Of a stretch of 64,000 nucleotides of DNA, positions 62,101 to 64,000 are shown piece after piece (the stretch's first letter is position 1; every line of letters starts with the position of its first letter). Source of the DNA: Tubiluchus corallicola (lineage: Eukaryota > Priapulida > Priapulimorpha > Priapulimorphida > Tubiluchidae); assembly GCA_030141605.1 (NCBI GenBank), contig JAQGDQ010000530.1, forward strand, positions 1-64,000. Direction: 5' to 3'. The notes under the pieces are model-generated. The model saw nothing but the letters and a program-made list of their open reading frames with translations, had not been told where the DNA came from and searched no databases. A program made the translations under genes and the position numbers.

Positions 62101-63826
62101 TTTATGCTTAAACTAGTTTGCCAAAAAACTAACATTTTCTAATTGAAACTGCTATAAAATTCATGATTTCATTTCAACTTCAACAAATTATTACGTTAAA
62201 CAAATGAGCTTAATAAAAAATTAACGTAACTTGAATTTTCAGGTAAACTATTTTGAAAGCTTCGATTTAGTTACAGAAATTACAAAAATTGGAGGCAAGA
62301 GAAAGAAAGAAAAGAAATCAAAAGAAAAGAAAATGGAACAAATACCATGTATATATTGATTTAAGAAATGACCCCCTATCATTACAAAAGATTATATCAA
62401 AGCATCCTGAACCAAGCAGCATTATATATATGCAGTATAAAGTACATAATGCAGTCATTATTACATACATATATTACATACATACAGCATAATTTATGTG
62501 CTACGTATGATCAGTTTCTTTTTGGTAGAGCTACATGTTATTATCAAATATTAACAGTTTGACCCTCTGCACTGATTAATATAATTGTATTGTTGTTGCT
62601 ACGGTGCCATTTAAGTGATAGTACTTTTTATAGGCTCGGTCACATTCTCTCAAACACGAATAACTTTCGCCAGGCAACTTATTAGCACAGCAAAGAAACC
62701 GAAGTGCAAGGTGGAACAGTCAGTTGTTTGTTGTTCTGTATGTTGATACTGGGAACAATTTTCATACTAGTTATTATAGATGCCCTCTACCACACTGCAA
62801 AAATATATACAGGAAGGAATAACATTAGTTAATTAAAGGAAAATCGGACAATTGATAAGGCTCAATCTCATTTTAATTTACTGTGAAAAATATACATTTT
62901 CTTGCCTATAAAATATAGCAACTGTTTTTAATATTTGAATAATTACATTGGAAAGTTAATTAATGGCAACCGTACACAGCTAACGCTTACGTCACCAACT
63001 AACCACAGTTTGTGCAATTCTTCCCTGCACATCAAATACGTTTGCGTAACCGAAGATTGCCATAAGATGCTGATGTGATGTCACGAAAATGAGTTCTACA
63101 TCACACTGACGACACGAAAGAACACTGCAGTTCATGGCCATGCTTATCACGGCACCGCGTCTATTTTTCACCCATGCAAATGTGCCAAAAAAGCACCACT
63201 GACAGTCCTAGTGGATTTGCTGAGCAGTACGTAGCTTTGAAAGTTTAATAAAATTTAACTGTACGAGGTAATTATTATTTAACCTAACCTTTGATTCAAA
63301 AAAGCTGTTGTAGTTTTCAATATTTTAGATCGTATTTTATTTTGACCTAATATCCACACAAGTCCTTTAAGGAATTGGAAAATGCAAAAAAGAAAACAAG
63401 CAACGTCACGCCTACCAGAAATACATGGTAGATTACATACGTTACCTTAGGAGTAGCTTCTGCAGCTGCCGCTCTTCTCTGGGCATTCTCCAACTGTTGC
63501 TGAAGAAAAAGATTTTGCATTGCTAACGATTTGGTATCGGGAGATTGATTCACATTCTTAGCTGCCGGCGCCTGTAATGATTTTATATCACGGATTTGAT
63601 CTGTCGTGTCTTCAACTGCCGGTCTTTCCAACTTTTCCGAATCAAGAACTGTCACTACGGGTGATTCGCTACATGCTTTGTTACTTGGTTCTACTTTGAC
63701 GGTAATCTTGAAACCTAAGGGCACCTCGGTTTCAGGAGAATTGCTATACGGTGTCAATTCTGTAGGCGTAGCAGGAGTAGGAGGTGGAGGGCTAGGTACA
63801 GGTACTCTGCCAGCAGGCACACATTC
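21131..63826 (-). CDS. Large membrane-linked coiled-coil protein, 24 exons seen, 5' end outside
   Basis: 24 exons, each with GT donor and AG acceptor, join in phase to 4,854 nt: 1,617 residues and a stop at 21286. Counting from the first visible residue: Pro-rich segment 1-60; first helical stretch 95-125; two hydrophobic helices about 134-153 and 178-196; charged helices 197-310; a distinct non-coil segment 310-372; long coiled coil about 373-1225; Ser/Arg/Pro/Gln-rich repeats to 1617. Heptad-like Leu/Glu/Lys/Gln sequence suggests a scaffold or tether at a membrane, centrosome or ciliary base, but that is inference. I do not recognise an orthologue. Exon A starts at a splice acceptor, so more exons lie past 64000. 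Large introns carry most of the repeats in the window. Confidence 0.85.
21152..21157 (-). terminator. Poly(A) signal of the coiled-coil gene
   Basis: TTTATT on the plus strand is AATAAA on the minus strand, 129 bp past the stop codon. Confidence 0.6.
21286..22447 (-). CDS. Coiled-coil gene, last exon (X), coding 32-residue repeats
   Basis: 1,162 bp, residues 1232-1617. A short leader (EEINEIISRAQMHANEYL) is followed by about eleven tandem repeats of 32 residues (96 bp) built on SRDYSxSRDSQVHGLESSLK then PSSVPIQQPSQ. The first two are the most diverged and some are shortened, always by whole codons. The repeats are rich in Ser, Pro, Gln and Arg and predicted disordered; SRDS/SPSR motifs could be phosphorylated. 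Stop TAA follows the last PSQSRN. Confidence 0.88.
23290..24467. repeat. 24-bp minisatellite, about 49 copies
   Basis: The unit is about CAATTTATCAAGGGCTAGGC then ATGA. Variants are AAGGTC, AAAGGC, TTGAGG, AAGTTC and a CTCTGCATAT form. Since 24 is a multiple of 3, frames stay open for long distances on both strands, giving repetitive pseudo-proteins (RARHDNLS; DKLSCLAL). It lies in the last intron of the coiled-coil gene. Confidence 0.95.
24468..25715. other. Intron sequence, nothing recognised
   Basis: AT-rich intron DNA of the coiled-coil gene with no exon, element or repeat I can support. Confidence 0.5.
25716..26491. mobile_element. hAT-like MITE, copy 1, with internal 80-bp repeats
   Basis: Ends are CAGTGGCGGCTCGTG and ACGAGCTGCCACTG, an inverted pair. 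Flanking octamers CATATAGC and CATATAAT are alike at 6 of 8, as for an old 8-bp target duplication. There is no transposase. The copy at 40790-41309 shares most of the sequence. Four tandem 80-bp units at 25842-26170 enlarge this copy. Confidence 0.7.
25842..26170. repeat. 80-bp tandem repeat, four copies
   Basis: Each unit runs from CATGAGGGTAGTACTGTTTG through CAGCCCAGCACAG to CATGGTGTGTGGCTGTTGTG. The sister MITE at 40790 has only one diverged unit, so the array grew inside this copy. Confidence 0.92.
26524..26681 (-). CDS. Coiled-coil gene, exon W
   Basis: 158 bp, residues 1179-1230. It reads SIEQALDIERAERRIEHAEM, then LREQVTSLRKRFLSSSEEAA, the end of the coiled coil. Its acceptor lies about 20-30 bp from a 2.7-kb tandem array. 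Confidence 0.85.
26712..29440. repeat. 56-bp minisatellite, about 49 copies
   Basis: Unit landmarks are CTGCTTTATTTGCAACGGAG, ACTAGATTATGTTGCTGTAA and TCATGGTTGTGGAAGT. Variable sites are GCTG/GTTG, CATGG/CATTG and TATTTGCAAC/TGTTTCCAAC. The variants recur in ordered blocks in the right half. It fills most of the intron between exons V and W. Confidence 0.96.
29441..30252. other. Intron sequence, nothing recognised
   Basis: No exon or element supported between the 56-bp array and exon V. Confidence 0.5.
30253..30367 (-). CDS. Coiled-coil gene, exon V
   Basis: 115 bp, residues 1141-1178. It contains SEVTLLMQDLKNEIQRQIDT and ends LQRQ before GTTAGT. One base completes the arginine codon split with exon U. 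Confidence 0.83.
31190..31273 (-). CDS. Coiled-coil gene, exon U
   Basis: 84 bp, residues 1113-1139. It reads IQELEAELVKLTTVYTEQKP, then AEVSVPS, a break in the coil. Flanks are TTTTCAG and GTTAGT. Confidence 0.82.
31274..32801. other. Intron sequence, pyrimidine-rich patch
   Basis: Positions 31800-31930 are rich in CTCT and CCTT on the plus strand. No exon or element is supported. Confidence 0.5.
32802..33029 (-). CDS. Coiled-coil gene, exon T
   Basis: 228 bp, residues 1037-1111. Strong coil: EQLERERSKLASQAQKLSVE, then LQEEQLDLENLLRDVQTQQR. It is the longest internal exon. Both split codons match their neighbours (Cys with exon S, Arg with exon U). Confidence 0.88.
33688..35723. repeat. 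58-bp minisatellite, about 35 copies, each with ACACGTGT
   Basis: Unit landmarks are ACACGTGTATGAAAATACTC, CTATACTTTACTTCTAAGTT and GTTTCTACAATCTGCGAA. Most units carry the palindrome ACACGTGT; a few have ACATGTGT or a deletion. It lies in the intron between exons S and T. Confidence 0.96.
35724..36712. other. Intron sequence, nothing recognised
   Basis: AT-rich; a run of C at 36297-36309. No exon or element is supported. Confidence 0.5.
36713..36807 (-). CDS. Coiled-coil gene, exon S
   Basis: 95 bp, residues 1005-1035. It is basic: TKVENVRKKHKTTKLVLRTA, then TTVEWRNK. It is short enough to be missed, but exons R and T join in phase only through it (T starts one base into a codon, S ends two bases in). 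Confidence 0.78.
36845..37031. mobile_element. MITE-like repeat with relative at 15183-15285
   Basis: The left end GCACATTCAGATTAGCAAG and the right end CACTAGTCTGAGCACAC are imperfect inverted copies. The inner CGACAGTAACTC, CAAAGC and GTTCACA recur at 15195-15230. There is no coding sequence. Confidence 0.4.
37484..38082. repeat. 62-bp minisatellite, about 9.5 copies
   Basis: Unit landmarks are CATCTACTTTTGCAGCATCT, ACGTGTATTATCATCTAATG and TCTTCTGCATCTACATGATC. It is built on a shorter ATCTACAT-like word. It lies in the intron between exons R and S. Confidence 0.93.
38743..38922 (-). CDS. Coiled-coil gene, exon R
   Basis: 180 bp, 60 codons, phase 0 both ends, residues 945-1004. Coil: LLKLEELQRECITLTAELET, ending MQTQCKYLQ before GTAAAA. 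Confidence 0.87.
38923..39495. other. Intron sequence, nothing recognised
   Basis: Short intron between exons Q and R with no element visible. Confidence 0.5.
39496..39699 (-). CDS. Coiled-coil gene, exon Q
   Basis: 204 bp, 68 codons, phase 0 both ends, residues 877-944. It reads ALAQCSNLDSKVASASESRN, then LEKEVETLSSQIQNETTQKL. Confidence 0.87.
40028..40096. repeat. (CA)n microsatellite
   Basis: About 70 bp of CA with GCAC near its left end, in the intron between exons P and Q. Confidence 0.95.
40468..40632 (-). CDS. Coiled-coil gene, exon P
   Basis: 165 bp, 55 codons, residues 822-876. It reads EKLSQADAARKACERQVEQA, then ELKQEKLELTQRLNG. Two donors lie two bases apart; GTATGC is chosen because only it leaves phase 0 for exon Q. 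Confidence 0.85.
40790..41309. mobile_element. hAT-like MITE, copy 2
   Basis: It starts CAGTGGCAGCTCGTG and ends GAGCAGCCACTG, with flanking octamers TTTACAAT and TTAACAGC (5 of 8 alike). It shares CTGTGGAACTGCAGCACCCC-type sequence and the CGTATGTTTGTTTGTTTAAA block with copy 1, with a single internal unit. Confidence 0.65.
41310..42056. other. Intron sequence, nothing recognised
   Basis: No exon or element supported between the two MITEs of this intron. Confidence 0.5.
42057..42401. mobile_element. pogo/Tc1-mariner-type MITE with TA target site
   Basis: 345 bp. The left end CAGTCAACCCTCGTTAAACC and the right end are inverted repeats identical at 23 of 24 positions. TA flanks both sides (42055-42056 and 42402-42403). 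It has no transposase and a 14-G run near the left end. The right end lies 33 bp from exon O, just beyond its splice donor. Confidence 0.85.
42434..42653 (-). CDS. Coiled-coil gene, exon O
   Basis: 220 bp, residues 749-821. One base completes the lysine split with exon N. It reads KQLSDTTKQLHQKAADAVVH, then VEAEKKDQASLIDNLKSDL, ending AKAQLE before GTAATC. Confidence 0.88.
42654..44589. other. Intron sequence, nothing recognised
   Basis: AT-rich intron DNA; no exon or element supported. Confidence 0.5.
44590..44835 (+). repeat. Dispersed repeat, copy 2
   Basis: Relative of 17515-17745 in the same orientation, with several insertions and deletions. Type unknown. Confidence 0.6.
45087..45146 (-). 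repeat. Dispersed repeat, inverted relative of the TTLL4-like intron
   Basis: The reverse complement matches 14131-14195 at about 85% over 60 bases. A weaker relative is at 49083-49131. Confidence 0.6.
45302..48665 (-). mobile_element. P-element-like (THAP9-type) DNA transposon
   Basis: 3,364 bp, bounded by 63-bp terminal inverted repeats (45302-45364 and 48603-48665) that differ at only two positions, starting CAAGGACTACTATACAACAG. An exact 8-bp direct repeat, CCCCGTAC, flanks it (45294-45301, 48666-48673), the size made by P elements. It encodes one transposase with a THAP domain, broken by a single stop. It sits in the coiled-coil gene intron between exons N and O, in the same orientation. 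The near-identical ends and perfect target duplication point to recent insertion. Confidence 0.95.
45685..48228 (-). pseudogene. P-element/THAP9-type transposase with one in-frame TAG
   Basis: The frame reads 847 residues from MPNKCGVVKC to the TAA at 45685, with one amber codon at 46396-46398 (residue 611). The THAP zinc finger is intact: C5, C10, C55, H58, with FRLP, W35 and a PSIFNVP-type end. Catalytic-domain landmarks follow: LLVDEVKI (acid of the DDE-type site) and YDTVHILKCIRNNW (second acid region). After the stop the frame continues with LQSDRIEGEFSVYRQ and RGANAF, the conserved C-terminal part. I chose the Met at 48228, not the upstream one at 48351, because THAP proteins begin at the zinc finger. 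The transposase cuts and pastes its own element. With the stop it would lose about 235 residues and probably activity, unless the codon is a sequencing error or read through. Confidence 0.92.
48674..49212. other. Intron sequence with a small dispersed repeat
   Basis: Between the transposon and exon N. 49083-49131 is a diverged copy of the repeat at 14131 and 45087. No exon is required here by splice phase. Confidence 0.5.
49213..49378 (-). CDS. Coiled-coil gene, exon N
   Basis: 166 bp, residues 694-747. It reads VHKLKQDVHIQETRVHEVSK, then FEKHRIAKERDDAVAELKLI. Split codons match exon M (Glu) and exon O (Lys). Confidence 0.88.
49850..50662. repeat. 35-bp minisatellite, about 23 copies
   Basis: The unit is TGCTTCCTTGGCACCAATAT followed by TTTAACAAGATTAAT or TTAAACAACATTAGC. 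The two endings mix along the array. It ends about 84 bp from the donor of exon M. Confidence 0.93.
50746..50896 (-). CDS. Coiled-coil gene, exon M
   Basis: 151 bp, residues 643-692. It reads ERRTMEESARHHAESELSKV, then LLRRLEVSEEMCGVMRAERN, ending one base into a codon before GTTTTT. Confidence 0.87.
50897..51735. other. Intron sequence, nothing recognised
   Basis: No exon or element supported. Confidence 0.5.
51736..51876 (-). CDS. Coiled-coil gene, exon L
   Basis: 141 bp, 47 codons, phase 0 both ends, residues 596-642. It reads LESERNLVEKLKLDYTNASQ, then LKERHEGLLSTLDREKN. Confidence 0.88.
51877..53336. other. Intron with a 335-bp dispersed repeat
   Basis: Contains the repeat copy at 52747-53080 listed separately. 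No exon is required by phase between K and L. Confidence 0.5.
52747..53080 (+). repeat. 335-bp dispersed repeat, copy 1
   Basis: It matches 62956-63282 in the same orientation. Shared blocks are TTAATGGCAACCG, ACACAGCTA, CACTGCAGTTCAT, CGTAGCTTTGAAAGT and GGTAATTATTATTTAA. It has no open frame; type unknown. Confidence 0.75.
53337..53420 (-). CDS. Coiled-coil gene, exon K
   Basis: 84 bp, 28 codons, phase 0 both ends, residues 568-595. It reads VTLLTKELSLLKEGSLLLDG, then KLQENTKL. Confidence 0.8.
53421..54182. other. Intron sequence, nothing recognised
   Basis: No exon or element supported. Confidence 0.5.
54183..54332 (-). CDS. Coiled-coil gene, exon J
   Basis: 150 bp, 50 codons, phase 0 both ends, residues 518-567. 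It reads KRKLELMEKQVQEKSMRLVA, then NLLQIDAEKTEYKAK before GTGAGT. Confidence 0.88.
54730..54766 (-). pseudogene. Decayed partial duplicate of exon I
   Basis: About 33 of 40 bases match the 5' end of exon I (55051-55090 on the plus strand), including TTTTCTTCTT, ACAGAACAA and TGACAAAAT. The match includes the place of exon I's splice acceptor, but no AG-bounded frame remains. Confidence 0.45.
54796..54954. repeat. 80-bp tandem duplication, two copies
   Basis: Two diverged units share CAACAATGAACTAAC, CAAGTAGTAA and GACAACAC, then TTGTGGTCTA. They lie in the intron between exons I and J. Confidence 0.8.
54976..55089 (-). CDS. Coiled-coil gene, exon I
   Basis: 114 bp, 38 codons, phase 0 both ends, residues 480-517. 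It reads GFCQRCSVLKEENADLSYKL, then EELKNRITPEHSQKVSSQ. The CxxC is a minor oddity in the coil. Confidence 0.85.
55090..55983. other. Intron sequence, nothing recognised
   Basis: No exon or element supported before the (ATC)n tract. Confidence 0.5.
56012..56249. repeat. (ATC)n trinucleotide microsatellite
   Basis: About 240 bp of CAT/ATC repeats with interruptions. It ends about 60 bp from exon H, just beyond its donor. Confidence 0.95.
56313..56431 (-). CDS. Coiled-coil gene, exon H
   Basis: 119 bp, residues 441-479. It reads QVHNLMTTIQSDRAKYVREM, then HRKQVEAELDSQKSKQFE before GTACGA. Confidence 0.87.
56432..57269. other. Intron sequence, nothing recognised
   Basis: No exon or element supported. 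Confidence 0.5.
57270..57364 (-). CDS. Coiled-coil gene, exon G
   Basis: 95 bp, residues 409-439. It reads KLGAAIEAREQVKMELKSMR, then NQRDEDKNILE. Single bases at both ends complete Asp with exon F and Gly with exon H. Confidence 0.87.
57757..57863 (-). CDS. Coiled-coil gene, exon F
   Basis: 107 bp, residues 373-407. It reads RLAVERAAQEEQIRDLRWEV, then ENRIRDQQVFENDMK. This is the start of the main coiled coil. The donor is GTTTGT. Confidence 0.86.
57864..59248. other. Intron sequence with one half of a repeat pair
   Basis: No exon supported. 59117-59215 is similar to 60883-60978. A minus-strand 78-codon frame at 57976-58212 is hydrophilic but unrecognised. Confidence 0.45.
59249..59437 (-). 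CDS. Coiled-coil gene, exon E
   Basis: 189 bp, 63 codons, phase 0 both ends, residues 310-372. It reads SPEIQQILHNVQQEEGIHPS, then AVRCLWFRRKETQSLLDAIR. Composition is unlike a coil: likely a small helical domain, which I cannot name. It is the best segment for a remote-homology search. Confidence 0.87.
59438..59962. other. Intron sequence, nothing recognised
   Basis: A short GAGAGA run at 59814-59826. No exon supported. Confidence 0.5.
59963..60178 (-). CDS. Coiled-coil gene, exon D
   Basis: 216 bp, 72 codons, phase 0 both ends, residues 238-309. It reads AAEKEALRKLIRETEKNKIQ, then SSLRDHIDRLLKSSSKSSQF, and ends RQRWIDMVRPAGK. Confidence 0.87.
60179..61515. other. Intron sequence with one half of a repeat pair
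   Basis: 60883-60978 resembles 59117-59215. No exon supported. Confidence 0.5.
61516..61638 (-). CDS. Coiled-coil gene, exon C
   Basis: 123 bp, 41 codons, phase 0 both ends, residues 197-237. It reads NVRLERKLQEVEAELNSERK, then EMAEGTARLETKYMHQVAKL. Confidence 0.88.
61841..62047 (-). CDS. Coiled-coil gene, exon B, two predicted membrane helices
   Basis: 207 bp, 69 codons, phase 0 both ends, residues 128-196, between TTTTAG and GTATGA. Two hydrophobic stretches, LVAMSQFLFLCIVMF and YFTVFVVAFILIHHVL, are separated by a polar loop with DFAYMDFFRLFYALPERIAQ. Because both ends are phase 0 it could be skipped without frame loss. It makes the product a candidate membrane protein. A reading from another gene is unlikely given the matching splice sites and strand. 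Confidence 0.78.
62048..63445. other. Intron with the second 335-bp dispersed repeat
   Basis: Contains repeat copy 2 at 62956-63282. No exon is required by phase. Confidence 0.5.
62956..63282 (+). repeat. 335-bp dispersed repeat, copy 2
   Basis: Relative of 52747-53080 in the same orientation, with the same boundary sequences at both ends. Confidence 0.75.
63446..63826 (-). CDS. Coiled-coil gene, exon A (first in the window)
   Basis: 381 bp, 127 codons. It begins at a splice acceptor (TTTTTCCTAG), so it is not the first exon. Proline-rich start (VPVPSPPPPTPATPTELTPY), then an acidic and polar linker, then a helix, LAMQNLFLQQQLENAQRRAA, before GTAACG. Confidence 0.82.
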
Positions 63827-64000
63827 CTAGGAAAAAGTTATGAGGACAGGAAATTATGTTAATGCAGAAAAGACATGCTCCTAAAAGTATAATCGATCTA
63901 GCTGACTCCCCTTTTCTAAACAGCCATTCATTAGTACAAAATGGATGTGGTTATCATAGTACGTTAGTAACTTGTCTTACATGTTAGAAGGAAGTGGTCA
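63827..64000. other. Intron running off the window
   Basis: Upstream intron of the coiled-coil gene; the missing 5' exons lie beyond 64000. Confidence 0.6.

Overview
The window is animal (metazoan) nuclear DNA, most likely from an invertebrate. It is AT-rich, with GT-AG introns of about 0.1-6.6 kb, many minisatellites and microsatellites, and eukaryotic transposons (a P-element-like THAP element, hAT-like and pogo-like MITEs, a solo LTR). I cannot name the species. There are no operons, CRISPR arrays or bacterial signals.

Layout. Positions 1-12.28 kb hold no gene I can support, only repeats: a tRNA-related SINE-like patch, a foldback MITE, a probable solo LTR, a very long (GA)n tract and a 61-bp minisatellite. 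Positions 12.28-20.24 kb (+ strand) carry nine phase-compatible exons of a tubulin tyrosine ligase-like protein of the TTLL4 type. The catalytic core around the family's FDLR motif is absent and exon 8 has an in-frame TAA, so it looks like a pseudogene or a damaged copy. Positions 20.24-21.13 kb are a short intergenic strip between converging genes, with a 21-bp array carrying CACGTG.

From about 21.13 kb to beyond the right edge, the minus strand carries one large gene. I could chain 24 exons (4,854 coding nt, 1,617 residues plus stop) with every splice phase matching. The protein has a proline-rich segment, one exon with two predicted membrane helices, an exon pair with non-coil helical sequence, a coiled coil of roughly 850 residues and a C-terminal Ser/Pro/Gln-rich tail of about eleven 32-residue repeats. 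I do not recognise an orthologue. The first exons lie outside the window.

Its introns are loaded with repeats: 24-, 56-, 58-, 62- and 35-bp arrays, (ATC)n and (CA)n tracts, two hAT-like MITEs, a pogo-like MITE beside a splice donor, and a 3,364-bp P-element-like transposon. The transposon has 63-bp inverted repeats, an 8-bp target duplication and a THAP transposase interrupted by a single TAG. The host exons on either side of each insertion remain in phase, so the coiled-coil gene looks functional.

I did not find a clear new multi-gene system. The items most worth a second look are the TTLL4-like copy that has lost its core, the near-intact P element, the membrane exon inside a coiled-coil gene, and the recurrence of unrelated minisatellites with 56-62 bp periods. 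All gene calls rest on reading the sequence by eye; no search was run.
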